Positions 1 to 13,100 of a DNA stretch of 64,000 nucleotides are shown here, piece by piece. The position numbers and the translations under genes are program-made. Origin of the DNA: Acanthochromis polyacanthus (taxonomy: Eukaryota > Chordata > Actinopteri > Pomacentridae); contig NC_067130.1 in assembly GCF_021347895.1 (NCBI RefSeq), positions 23,013,492 to 23,077,491 of the forward strand. The letters run 5' to 3'. Under the pieces are notes generated by a model. It was not told the origin of the DNA, did not search any database, and saw nothing but the letters and a program-made list of their open reading frames with translations. Each line of letters begins with the position of its first letter. The stretch's first letter is position 1.

Positions 1-87
1 TTCAAGGTCAATAAGTCCTCCTGGTGCTGCCTTTTAAAACTGAATATATAAAAACTGCAACAAATCATACCAGCAGCAGTTATAAAA

Positions 88-846
88 GGGTCATTCCGTG
101 TGGTTTCACCAGATGGTGGTTGCTGGTTATTTTATGATTTTGACATTACCCATGCCATTTTGAGTAAGAATATCTCAGTAACTACAAATATAACCCTGCT
201 GCTTTTTTGTGCAGTGATAGAAGACAGATGGAACTGTCTTGTAGAAAAATTTGGGGTCTCTGGTACCTATCCCACACTGAGATTTTTGCCACCAAAAATA
301 GCCAATTAAAAATGTCGTCCAACTTTGGGAGCTCATATTTTCCAAACTGAGGTACCTAGAAAGCTCCAGTTTGCTAAGTTATCACACAAGTTTGTGTAGA
401 ATGGAACCCAGGGGTGTTAGAACACTTCTGTGCAGTATTTCTAGTACTTCTAAGGTCCCAAACCCCACTCGTGAATAGGTATCTCTTAATTTTTAGCATT
501 TTTAGCAAGCCCCCATGGCCTGCAGAGTGTAGGGAAACACCTGAGGATGTTTGTGGGGCACTATCTACATGCAGAGGCCTTGTTTACCAACTCACAGCTC
601 TCTGGTATGTCTAGAGGCTGAGAAATAACCACTTAAAGATGCATAAAATGCTGGCGAGGCTTTTTATAGCCCAAATTCTGAAAATTTCAGACCCCCACAA
701 CTCAGAAACTATTTAAGCTATAGGCCTACAATTTTGCATAGAAAGTACTTTTGTGACTATCTAATGGCATACACATTTAGGACTAATTTGAAAATGGTGC
801 GGCAACACCCCCAAGGAATATCTGGTCATTTCCCCTGGAATGACCC
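88..846. mobile_element. possible non-autonomous DNA transposon, 10-bp inverted ends
   Basis: The sequence GGGTCATTCC at 88-97 is matched by its inverse GGAATGACCC at 837-846. The interior has no convincing ORF. Flanks are A-rich (AAAA on the left, AAAC on the right), so at best a short target duplication is visible. The ends are short and could be chance. Confidence 0.4.
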
Positions 847-1879
847 AAACGTGAATTATAAGCTAACTTGTGTACAGATCAAAACTCAAAGTAAAAGTGG
901 CTTGGCAGAGTAACTGAAACATGGGAGGACACTAAGAAATGAGAGAGCTGTTATGACATGGAAGTATCGTAAACCAGATGCCAAAAATGACTAATCTGAG
1001 TTGATAAAAATGTAGCCAGAGGCGCACTATTAAAAATCCTGCCCAACAAGTCCTATATTGCATGCACTCATGTTTGTAATCTGCTCTTGGCCTTACCAGA
1101 TACATCTGGTTTAGTTTTCCTGGGTCACATTGATAAAAGGATCCAAAAGATTCATGTCTGTATTTGTATTTACATTTTTTTAAACAATTGGGTACATGCA
1201 TTTCTCAATACTGAGATCACTATTTCTAAACTGCACACAATCAGCACAACAGCAGTCAGTGAATTAAACTATGGAGAGCTCTGCATTGCCACATTGCTCA
1301 TGAAAAACATGCTTTCAATATTGTTTCCTTACTAAATTTTCATATGCTCTTTTAAAACTAACCTCTTTTAAAAGGAGAACATAACACAAAACACTGTATT
1401 TATATATCCATGCTGTATACTGTATGTATGTCAAACATCTCATGTTATAACTTTTTTGTTGCTTGATGGAAAAACAAAAGTCACACCACTCTCATTTTCC
1501 ATGACTAATCTAGAATTAAAATCTGTCTGATGGAGCATCATTTATTTGGATTTAAGGATTCTTGGATACATTTTTGTTTGAACTTTACACAAAAAGAATT
1601 GCAGTTTGTTGACATGCAGGCTCCACATGTGCACAGCAAAATAATCAAGGAGCAGGAGAGAAATACTGAAAAGGAAGATTTGCTTGCCAAAGAAAAACAA
1701 CATCAGTGATAGGGCTGCAGAGTTAATCGAATTAATCAACATTTTGTCTCTTGACAGTCAAATGAATGTGATTGATTGTGATACTAATGTATAAGATGTT
1801 TATAGAAAATTCTTGTAGAAAACAGCTCATGTCACTTGGTTTCATCCTGGGTAAATCTGACATTAGAAGGCCTTTTTTC

Positions 1880-2448
1880 TAACCTTGCCAGCAAGTTGAT
1901 TTCTCACGATATTTGTGAGTTCACAAATCTCTCAAGAAAGCATCTTGTACCGCTCCCGCTTTCACTGTTCGGACAGAGCCAAGTTGGCACGGGCCAATCA
2001 CGCAGCAGTATTCGTGTGTGGGGCGGGATATCCGGGTGTGAAGACGACAGCACTCTAGACGACACCAAGCGCCAGTAGATCAAAACAAACATGGCAACGG
2101 AGGACAACGATCGTGTAGATGCTGCTATTAAGTCAGTTTTAGCCGAATCTCGTATCGCTTCTTTGAAGGAAGAACAACGAGAGGCGCTTTGCGCATTTCT
2201 GGATGGTAAAGATGTTTGTGCTTTTTTACCTACGGGTTTTGGTAAGAGTTTAATCTACCAATTGGCTCCGCTCGTTGTGAAGATCCCGCGATTGGCTAAA
2301 AACAAACCTGTCAGAGGCGGGACATACTGTTGCATTGTCCAATCCGTGCCTCTTTCCTCCGAACAGATTTACATGGAGCGGTCCCAGATTGATATTGTGG
2401 AGTACTATCAAGTACTACACAATTATTAATCTGGCTATTGCCAGGTTA
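1880..2448 (+). mobile_element. RecQ-bearing TIR element, copy 1 (569 bp)
   Basis: Begins TAACCTTGCC at 1880 and ends GCCAGGTTA at 2448. It is flanked by a perfect 9-bp direct repeat CCTTTTTTC (1871-1879 and 2449-2457). About 210 bp of GC-rich, promoter-like DNA (CCAAT at 1996, GGGGCGGG near 2020) precedes an ATG at 2091 that opens a RecQ-like reading frame. The layout and ends match the copy at 44784-45357. Nine-bp duplications are typical of Mutator-like elements, but no transposase is present, so the superfamily is open. Confidence 0.8.
2091..2429 (+). pseudogene. RecQ-type helicase N-terminal fragment in TIR element copy 1
   Basis: ATG-initiated, 112 codons. It starts MATEDND, then has an alpha-helical lead (LKEEQREALCAFLDGKDV), and the Walker A motif TGFGKS followed by LIYQLAPLV, the classic start of a RecQ-family ATPase core. 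After residue about 80 the similarity stops: the frame runs into sequence unrelated to helicase motifs Ia-VI and stops 19 bp before the element end. It therefore cannot be an active helicase. It looks like exon 1 of a helicase gene joined by deletion to the element's other end. Confidence 0.75.
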
Positions 2449-2756
2449 CCTTTTTTCACTCTTCAGAGTAATTTTTGGTGCCACATGTGTCTGAGCTGAT
2501 GCACTGCATCTTGCTTCTATTGTGACCTTCATGTGAAGCGCTTAGAGAACATCTGGAAACTGTAGAGTTCATAGATGAGTAGAAGTTTAACAGTGAGATT
2601 TGTGTATGATTTTATTGATATTTTGCCCCTAGGAGATGCACTGAAATCAGGTGCAGAAGAATCTTGTTTTTATTACAATGTGGTGGATAAGTCCTTGACA
2701 CTGTCTTCACCCTAAGTCAGCTGGGATAAGCTCCAGCCCGTAATGAGGATTAAGCT

Positions 2757-2767
2757 ATGTATGTACG

Positions 2768-2799
<32 letters not shown>

Positions 2800-2840
2800 T
2801 GTATGTATGTATGTATGTATGTATGGATGGATGGATGGAT
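2757..2840. repeat. (ATGT)n then (GGAT)n microsatellite
   Basis: About 16 tetranucleotide units of TATG type, followed by four GGAT units. A simple repeat in mmp11 intron 3; the ORFs across it on both strands are artefacts. Confidence 0.95.
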
Positions 2841-3987
2841 GAAACTTTTCCCACTAAGATTTTTATTGTAACTGCAAACATGCATATCAGTTCTAAAATC
2901 TGTTTTGGATCTTCTAGATTACTGATAATTTGTATCAGCACTGACCCTGAAAAAAAAAAACATATCTAGCCCTGTCTATTAGTCTGACAATGCATTTTTT
3001 CAAAAATCTCTGAATAATTTTAAAAAATGCTCCACTGTCAGAAAATGCATCTATAAAAGATTTCAAATGACTGCTAAATTATCCAAAAATGATTGCCCTG
3101 GCACATTCAACATAAGAACTGAGCTTTTTTTTTTCTAAGAAACTCAAACTAAGTTGCAGAAAGAGAAAGAAAGAGATTGCACACATTTGGCCTGTTCGGG
3201 AGATATGCCAGGAAAAAAATCCTTGCTGTCCAAAAAGATCATTAGAGCAAAATTAGAGTTTGCCAATGAAAATACACCCAAATAGGAATACTGATGGGAT
3301 CTGAACAACAGAATTAAGAAAATAAGTGTTTCGCCAGAGTAAAAGTAGGCATGTTTCAGGAGAGGAAACTCACATGTTGGTGGAATTGTTGTAGTCTACT
3401 GCTGCTTTACTGCCTCGGGGTCTAAGTATATCTCTCTAAATATTTGAAGTTGAACCATAAGTGAACCTTTCAACAGAAAAATCACTGCAAGCAAATCCAC
3501 CAAGGAATGGCTCAGAAACAAGAAATGGAGGATTATACAAGTTATAGAATGATCTTGTCAAAAATTTAAGAAAGCCGATGTCAGAAGCTGATGGATGAAA
3601 TACTAGCTTCTGGGACCAAAGGTGCACTCACTTTGTCACAGAAAAATATTATATCTACTGATATGTTTGTTTGGTAAATGATTCAAAAAGCAACTTCTTC
3701 TTGCCGTGTTGATAGAGTGTATCATTTTTATCTATATGCACCATTTAAGAGGATACATTTTTATCCTCTACGGCTGTTTGTTAGCTCAAAAAAGCCAACA
3801 ATTTCCAACTTTTTACATGACCGTATGTGATGTGAAGGTTTATTTTACACTTTCCTTTAAGTAGGATTAAGTCGCTTGATAAATGTCTTATTCCTTACTC
3901 TTTCACCCCAGTGTGGCTTCTTTGAACAGACTGAGCTAAGTTGTATCAAACTGTGTGTTGTGCAGCATTCTGGAGACCAGTTCTGAC

Positions 3988-4131
3988 CTGTTGAAATCAA
4001 TGATGATGTCAGGTTTCTCATTGGTAACCTCTCTGAACCTCAGAGGAGTCACTGCACTCCACACTCCAAACGCTTCCTGGAAGACACGTCGCACTTTTTC
4101 CTCACTCATCTGCCAGGGGAAACGCATGATC
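3988..4131 (-). CDS. mmp11: mmp11 exon 3: start of catalytic domain
   Basis: 144 bp. The acceptor CCACCAG lies above 4131 and the donor GTCAGA below 3988. It completes a split lysine codon from exon 2 and reads IMRFPWQMSEEKV, then VWSAVTPLRF and DIIIDFN, the typical first third of an MMP catalytic domain. It ends inside an arginine codon (phase 2). The next exon (YWHGD-type, then HExxH) was not found between position 1 and this exon. Confidence 0.85.
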
Positions 4132-7100
4132 CTGGTGGACACAAACACACATTCATAAAGTACATAATAATGGCCTGTAGTCTTTTTAAATTCTTAGAGA
4201 GGAAGTGCTGTTGAAACTATCTATGACTGTCCACATCTTATGTCAATTTCCAGGATTATTTTATCCATTCTTCAAAGAGTACAAATCATAAGAGTACACA
4301 AATATAACCAAATAAATTTCTGCATGTAAAACTGTCAACTTCATGACCTATAGTCCTCATGGTTACTGGCATCCATGTGAAAACCTAAATATTTATTTAT
4401 TTTGTGCTTCATTTTCTGTTTCCTTAGTCCTTGCTGCTGTAAATGTCCCCACTGTGGGATTAATAAAGGCTTATCTTATCTTATCTTATCTTATCTTATT
4501 TATTAGATAAATCTAGGTTTGGTGAAGTACACAAGTATAGGAAAACAATGTAGCAAATGAGTGACACATAACTATTCATTTTTTTAAAAAAGCACACTTA
4601 CTGGAAAAGATGCATGTGATAACTGATAACTGAAGGTTACTGCACACTATGAAGTAATAGATTAACTATAATACAGGTGTAACAAAAAGGTATAAAATAA
4701 AGAGAAGACAGAAACTACATAATTTCTACATACATCTGTGACCATAAATCTGTATATTCTTTGTTTTGACAACTGGTCTGGCAACGTGCATGTGAGCTCC
4801 TCCATCTGAAACTTTTGACCCTCCAGTGTGTTTATTAACAGACTAAAACTGTGTTGTATGTAATGTCTGTGTTTTCTGATAAGTCCATATTGCCACTATA
4901 TCATGCATTGTTGGTAGGTTAAGGGTACCAAAGATGATTTTTTCAATCAGACAGAATCATACAGAATTATCAATCAAACAACAATAATATGAGCAAATGA
5001 AACATTTTCATAAATAAATTACATATCTGTAAGACTGCGACACCACTGAATTTATACTGTATACAGTATATGAATAGAATCTGTTGGGAATGACTGCAAG
5101 CAGTCAGTGAAACTTGATATTTTTTTATCCCAGTGGAGTATGTTGCCACAGAAAAAATGTTCTTCAGAAAACCTGGTTTTTCCTTATGTCTGAATTCTTG
5201 CTTGTGTTGTATGTCGCTTTGGACAAAAGCGTCTGCTAAATGAAATTGTAGAATTGTAGAATTGTAAACCACACACAGTATTTATGCACATGTGGCAATC
5301 ACTCAGCTCAATGTTATTCTCATATTGGCTTACAGACAGTGGTTGGAGAATGGGCTCTTTCTGGTTGCTTGACTGTATGGACAAGCACAGACATGACACA
5401 CAGGATGTAAAATGAACCTCTTTACCTTCTACACTCACTGACAGACAGAGTAAAAGGGATGATAATATTGCACTAGTGTAGGTGATGCTGATACCACTGA
5501 GCATGCAGCAGTGGAGAACAGTCACTCTTCTGTAACTTGGCAAGAACCAAGAAATGTGGTTATTACCCAGAATGCTATTGGGTGGAGGTCTTCTGAAGCA
5601 TGTTATGGTCCCACTCGAGCTGAGGGAAGTTTGAAATTAAAATGATTCTTTGAAGAGTTTATTTACAATGTAAAATTATACACTGACAGTCAATAGAAAC
5701 TTTGAGACCATATTTTTCAACATAATTTTTATTTTGAAGCCCGAAACTGGATTTTCTTCATATGAACCATTTGTTTAGCATATTGACATACAGAAACAAA
5801 AATCTAAAATTTCAAGAATGATTTTAAAATAAAGAATTTCACAAAAGAAAACAGCACCTGCCAAACACAAAGTCATAACAGTCAATACCGAGTATGGCCT
5901 CCATTTGCTTCGATGCAGGCAGCAATCCGTCGGCGCATGCTTTGGACCAGGCTTCCGATTGTGGGTTGGGAACAGCCCATACGCCTGGCTACATCACTGT
6001 AGCTCAAACCGGCCTCCACCATACCCAGTGCCCGGAGACGTTGTTCATGACGCGGCATGATGCTGTTCACTGGACTAACAATGGTGGCCTTTTTTGGGCC
6101 TTTATATAGGCCTTCAAAACCCATTCTCAAATTGTGCAGATACTCACTGAGTATTGCTTGGTGTGTATTTGGTTCACTTTTGCAAAGTGACCAACCCATG
6201 TGCAATGAATCATGACAAAATGACAACTCATCATTATCTCAACTACCAGGGCACTAGATCATCAGTAAATCCACAATGAATAATTACAACCCCTCTACAA
6301 GTAGAATTCTGAGTACATTTCTACCTCAAAGTTTCTATTGACTGTCAGTATAATTTAGTCCATCTGTATTAGATTGTGTAAAAGTGAGTGTCTATTGCAG
6401 TCAGTGACTAGATACAGTTTATTCTAGCTTGCTTGTTCTGCACTGAGTAGAGTAGTTTAACAAAGTTTACATATTTTGAGGCAGTGTTTTATTTCTTGTC
6501 ATTGCCAAAGAAAAACACCAGTGTTTTTCTGTTATTCTGCAACCGCTTGCACCGGATGCTCTCTCAAACAGAGTGGATAAAGACTCACAGCAAGAGTCTG
6601 TGCAATGATGTACAAACACACTTAGACCCACGGAATGACGCAGTGCTGGCTTGATTTATGGCTCAACTTTTGTCCCACTGACCCTCTGATAAACATAAAT
6701 GAAGTTTTGACGTATATGTTTTGCACAGAATTTCCAGTCATCTCGATCAACCCAAAGGATAGGTCTGAGGTATTTATGGATTTTCCATTCGCATTTAACA
6801 TTATATAATAATAGAAAGGCTGATACAGTTAGTAGGGTATGTACCTCGACAATGTCCAGATGTTACAGTAAAGATCGGGCGGATGTGCAAGGGTGTTGAT
6901 GAGCCGGTACCAGATGTGTTTTGTTTGGTTCTATTTACTTCATTATTCAGCCAGTTTATTCACTGTCTGTACTGTCCATTATAGGCTGAGATGCAAATCA
7001 CCTGTGAGAGTGATGGACCCTTCTTAGTTGTAGATGGGTGGGAGGTGGGTGTTTGGGTGTTGATGATTTGTATGTTGATTAACATGTAAGTTGATTCTAA

Positions 7101-10100
7101 AATTAAAAATAAAAAAAATAAAAAAATTACAAGTTATAAAAAAAGAAAGGCTGATACAGTCAAATGTAAAAACAGAGACAGCAGAAATACACAGACAGCG
7201 GTGGACATCATCGATGTGCAGTTGTATATGTATGTACAACTGCACATCTACTGTGGATGCACACTATTGCCTTTGTAGCATTTTTGCCACATAACACACA
7301 TTTTGTGTGTGGAATGTATAACATCAGCCTAAGGCCAGGACACATGCAGCCCTAAGTTTGTGTCCACACAAACTGCACTACATGGTAGTAGTGTGTGTGA
7401 GTAGAACACAAAGGTGTTTACCTGCTGTTAGACCTTCCAGTCCTGTAGGTCGTTCCAGGGAAGTGGACTAGAAAGTAGTACAAAATCAACAATTCTACAT
7501 CTGTGGTGTCTGTAAGTGTGTTTTCAACGTAGAATATTCAAGGTTTAAATGCTACAGTGTTCTCTCTTATTTTTACCAACACTGGTCTTGCCTAATTATG
7601 AATGAGAGCAAACTTATCAGATGTTTTCTATGTTAAGTGACAATACCATGATTGTAGGAGCCATTGTGGAAACTAAATATCAGAGATGTGTGGTTGAGTT
7701 TGTTAATTGGTGTCAATTTTTCTCAGTTTAATATCAAGAAAACTAAGGACATGATCTCTGATTTCAGAGTGGACAGGAAGAGACAGCAACAAGTTGCTAT
7801 TAATGATGAATCTGGTGAAGCTGTACGTTAATATAAACATCTAAGGACAGGAACTGATAAAAACTTTACGCATAGGCATCATTTACAAGAGAGCAGTATG
7901 AAGATGAGACATCATGTGGAAGCTTCAGAAGACTTGCAGTGTTTTTTTCTGTCCTTTATTTGTTGAGCTTATTCTGTCTTATTTCCTGTTATTCCTTGGG
8001 ATTTTCAGTCTCTCTAGTAAATAAGTACAAACTCAAGGAGATTGTTAAGATGGAACGATTGCGGATCAAAAACAACACAGTATGACACAGCTGTGTGAGG
8101 TTTCAGTGGGGAGGAAAGGGCATGCAGTCCTCAGTGATGTATCACAGCATCTCTTTGTTGAATACAAGCTTTTATTATCAGGATGGAGGTGCAGAATATT
8201 GCCTATATCTAAAGATCCTTCATCCCTTTTAGTTTTTCTTAGGCAAATCCGAATAATAAAAAGTGTGGCTATCATTAAGCTTTTGTTGTATATGCTTGTG
8301 TTTCGTGGTTGTTGGTAGTGTTGCTGTAAAGCACTTTGCAGTTAAATGTCTGATTGTAGTTGGAATGTCTTTTTTGTTGTGGCATAATTCCTCTGACAGT
8401 TGCCACAGACACAAAAAAATCCAAAAAAGATAATAAGCAAAACCAGTCAGCTCTAACCATTATTATATTGTAAGATTTAATTACAGGATGATTGCACAAT
8501 TTACGAGGTGGCATCAAGACTTTGCTGCTTTAAGAATTTTAACTTTAAACAATCCATGCCACAATCCTTCATGTAGGCTAAAACAAACACATTTTCCAGT
8601 AAGTAACCCTCCCTCCATCCTTGTTTCAGACCAGGCTTCCATACTAAAAAAGGGCCATCAGCTTTGTTTGGCTTCAACAAGTCCTCTTGGATAAAATGGA
8701 TTTGTTATGTGGAGGTCATGACAACCTGGAGCCAAGTTACAGAAAGAAGATGTTCATGAGCGGTTGCTGAAGAAGGTAGGAAAATGAGATGAGGCTATGG
8801 TCAACACAGCTCTGGTAGTCGAAAATGATAGAAATGTACACTATTTGTCAAAGTTTTAGAATGCCCAAATTTTTCCAGTTTTATTGAAATTCAAGTACTT
8901 CAAGTCTAATGAATAGATTAAATGGTACAAAAGTAAGAGGTGAACTGCCAGAAGTTGAAAAAAGTAATGTTTCCCAAAATTGAAAAATACTGTACATTTG
9001 AAGGTGAAAAACACATTTTGTCCTATCCCCCACAATCTAAACCCAAAATTAAATTTTTGTTCAACAACTTTTCAATGATCAACTTTCAACATCAGTATTA
9101 TATATCATCGTTTCAAGAGCAAAGCAGCAGCATTTTAATGTCTGTGACATAAAGTCTTAGAAACTAGCATTTCTACCCAGGAGAATTTGTCAGGGGTTTT
9201 TTTATAATTTACCAGAGAAAACCCTAAAAGTGCATTTTGGGTAAATTCTCAAGAGCCATATCACCATCAGTGATAGGTGCCTGATGAAATCAAGCCATAA
9301 GAGCTCATTTTTTACAACATTTGTTACCATGCTCATCTGCTAGCTATGATATATATATTCACTTGAAAATCAGCTGATTCTAAGGGGGTCATGGGGGGCA
9401 CCATTCGATGGAATGACCTCAGTGAAAAAAACTGGAAAAGATATTTCCCACCAAGTGTCTGACTAAGAAATTCTTGCATCAAAACATTCATCAGATCATT
9501 CATGAATAAATGACAGTGACAGTAACAGTAAAAAACTACTGCAAACCCGAATAACAACACAACACAATATCTGTGTGTCTTACTTGTAGGTGAGGTCAGT
9601 CTTCTCCCAACGCCCTCCAAAGAGTGCAAATCGCTTCTTGCGCTGCTGTTTGCTCAGGCCTCCCTTCCTCTTCTTCAGGTTGTAGTAAGACATGTTGGCC
9701 TGCATTAAGATGGGATAGTCTGGGACTCCACAGCGAGGACGCTTCCAGAGCTCTGTGTCATTTTGGGAAGCTGCAACAAACTTCAAATGGTAGTCTTCAT
9801 TTAGCGTGTCCTGCTCATTTCTTCCCCTCTTCTTCACACCTGTGTGACTGTTGCTGTTTGGCCATCCCTGCAAACACATAGTTTTCCACCTGAGAACTGT
9901 CAAATGAATTGCAGAATCAGTCTATGCAGGCCCACAAAACTTTTACTGCTCAAGGATAATTTTCGGCTTATGTTCTTAAAAGACCAGTGTGTAGGATTTA
10001 AGGGGCTCTACTAGTAGAAATGAAAAATAGAATAGAGAATCAATTTAGTTTGAATGAATGCATAACAACTTGTGACTATGATTCTTTGTGTTGTCTTTAG

Positions 10101-13100
10101 CTGTGAATGAGCCCTTCATACATACATGGTCAGCAGGCTGTCCTCCATGGAGCCCGACATGTCACCCAGCCATGTTTCTACAGCAGCCCAGAGCAGACAA
10201 CAGCCTATTCATTTGCAAACTGCAGGCTCATAGCCAGATGCTACTAAATCAGACATTCTAGTCCTTTCTGTGGCTTTAATGTAAACTGCTAGATAAGACT
10301 AACACAAATAAATCCAGGATAGTAAGTAATGTAATGCTATAATAGCAACCGTAAATGCTGCCAAAATGAAAACATGAAGAAAACAAGAAAAGTACTCAGA
10401 GCACAGTACTCAGCCAAACCTGCTCAGCTGTTGTATCATTTCTGATAGATGAAATGATAAAGCTTGTGGTCCGCAGCAGTAGGATCACAATCATGTGATC
10501 ATCAGCAGGCAGCCGATGTAGTGCTCACTTGTAGTCATAGTTACAGTGACGCTGTGATTTCTGTATCATTGTGAGATCACAATGATACAGATATCTTTAG
10601 CAAATCCGTGGATCCACACTGCATAACTGCCAAAATGTAATCACTTGGTCTTTGTGTCATTTCTGACCTTCCCTGAAAATTTCATCCAAAGTCTGTTTTT
10701 AAGTAATGTCTGTCTGTCTGTCTGTCTGTTGCGAACAGACAAACAAACAGACAGACAAACCAACCCAATGGTCACATAACTCTGCCATGCTTCTTGGCGG
10801 AGTAATACTATGTTGTGATGTATAGGGCCAGTGTTACACATTCCTCGTCCACAAGTACGTGAGGGGCTTTGTGACATGTTTCATGCTTTCCATGTCCACA
10901 TGAACAAGACTGTACAAAGAGATTCCCTGTCATCCACATCTTTAAAATTTAAAATTAAAAGACATGAAAAGATTCAGAAGTCAGATAAGATTTAAACTTG
11001 CAAATTCTCCAGAAATCCAGTTCTACGTCTGTCCCTGCCTGGTGCATCTCAGTAATAATCACTGACAGGGTGCTACTGTTCCATATGTAACTAACTGCTA
11101 TAATTTGTAAAAAGTACAAACTTACAGACAGCCTGTCAGAAACATCAATGGGAGGCTGGCATGTCTGTCTGTTCAATAAGAAGGCCAATATGGCTGTTTA
11201 AATAGCAGACCTACACATACCTGCTGTAACATTAATAGATACGTCAGTGCATCTACTTTAAGATTCTGCATGGTTGTGTGCACAGGAATGCAGATACCAT
11301 GAGCTACCAATGTAAGGGATAAGTAGTGAGTATAGGAGAGTTTTCATTTACTGGTCACACATCTCACAAGTCTCTTGCAGGAGACCAAGTTCCATCCATC
11401 CATCCATTCTCTATACACCACTTTATCGTCACTAGGGTCGCGGGGGATGCTGGAGCCTATCCCAGCTGACTCGGGCGAAGGCAGAGGATACCCTGGACAG
11501 GTCGTCAGTCTGTCGCAGGGCTACATATACAGACAGACAATCACACTCACATTCACACCTACGGGCAATTTAGAATAACTAACATCAGCATGTTTTTGGA
11601 CTGTGGGAGGAAGCCGGAGTACCCGGAGAAAACCCACGCATGCACAGGGAGAACATGCAAACTCCATGCAGAAAGATCGCAGGCCCACCCCGGGATTTGA
11701 ACTGGGGATCTTTTACTGCAAGGCGGAAGTTCTAACCACTGTTCCACTGTGCAGCCAGGAGACCAAGTTGTCAGGTCATAATGACATAGCCTTTTTCACA
11801 GAAGCCCATTTCTCCCACATTCAACACACTGACTCATTGACTTCAAGGTCCTTCAAAATATATTAGACCCGGATATGTGCCATTGAGATATTCAACATTA
11901 TTCATCCATGTACACTATTTTAATTAATCCAGCAGTCTTCACAGACAGTGTGTTAGGATTTTTTTCTGCTTCAGGTCCTTTTCCTTTCATTTTAAGTAAT
12001 AAAGAAGTTCAGTTAATTAAGTTAATTGTAATAATCATGGACTTACCAGCTTAAACCTTATTAGAGGACCTCTGCCACCTCTGTTTGTAGTTACATCTCT
12101 GATCTCGTGTTGCCTCATATAAAATGGTTCCATTGAGTTCAGTGCAGTGTGGAAAACAGATTATAAATGTGATTGCACTAATGTGTCAATAGAGAAGGGG
12201 ATGAAATGCAACAGATGACCCAGTCACATTCAAATTGATGATGTTGTGACAACCAATTAATAACCAGAAAATCCAGAGATATCTGGTTTACAATTATATG
12301 AAAGTAATTATATTTGAGAATGTTTGACACTGACCAAAAAACGCACAGTATTTGAGGTCAGCTCACAAATCCATCTAAAGACATAAGTTTACAAGTTGAT
12401 AAGGTGCCATACTCCTTCCTCACACTCTGAAGTCACCTCTTTGCTGACTTGGTTTGGTTTCTGCTTTTTGCTGATGTTACGTCTTCAAGTCAGCAAGGTC
12501 AGCTGTCCCAGGTTAGCCTATGATTGCTGTTGCGACTCAGGTACAGGGTTGCTGAGTGGGCGGCTTTAAGCTGAGAAGACAACAGGCTGGAGCAGTATAC
12601 TACTATATGTAGCTGAGGTCTGCTAAGAGGATGGAAATGCATTAGTTGATCCCCTCAGTGGGCTGCTGCATCTTTGTCATGAATTATTCCTCACATAACA
12701 GATAGGAGATGTCATAGTTCTTCAAAGGTCTGTTATTTGGGATTGGTAAATATCTAAGAAACATTCTACATTAGTAGTTGGAAAATTGAGCAGACTTCAT
12801 TTTCTATCAAGACACAGAAACCTAAAGTATTCTGGAAAACATGTTTATACAGTCTATATCTGATAATGCACCGCCTATAGTTTCCCTGCTTTGAGCTCCT
12901 GTAATAAAGTGCTTGTCAGAATGAATTTATGATCTATGGATCCACTAATCTGTCAACTGAGACAAACACCTGTGCTCTTTGTTCTGTGTAGGTAATGGTG
13001 AAACAAACAGAGCCATTCTGGCGGACAAAAGTTCAGTTTGAGCTTTAAGTCAGGTTAACCTCAGTCCTCTCCACCCAGTATAAAGTGGAATTAAAGGGTC

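Larger units (their letters stand above)
1..3987 (-). other. mmp11 intron 3, partial
   Basis: No further mmp11 exon was seen. It holds a possible TIR element (88-846), the first RecQ-bearing element (1880-2448) and a tetranucleotide microsatellite (2757-2840). Nothing recognisable remains in 847-1870 or 2841-3987. Confidence 0.6.

Noticed and set aside
2750..2969. ORFs of repeated YVCM/YIHT residues
   Set aside because: Translation of a tetranucleotide microsatellite.
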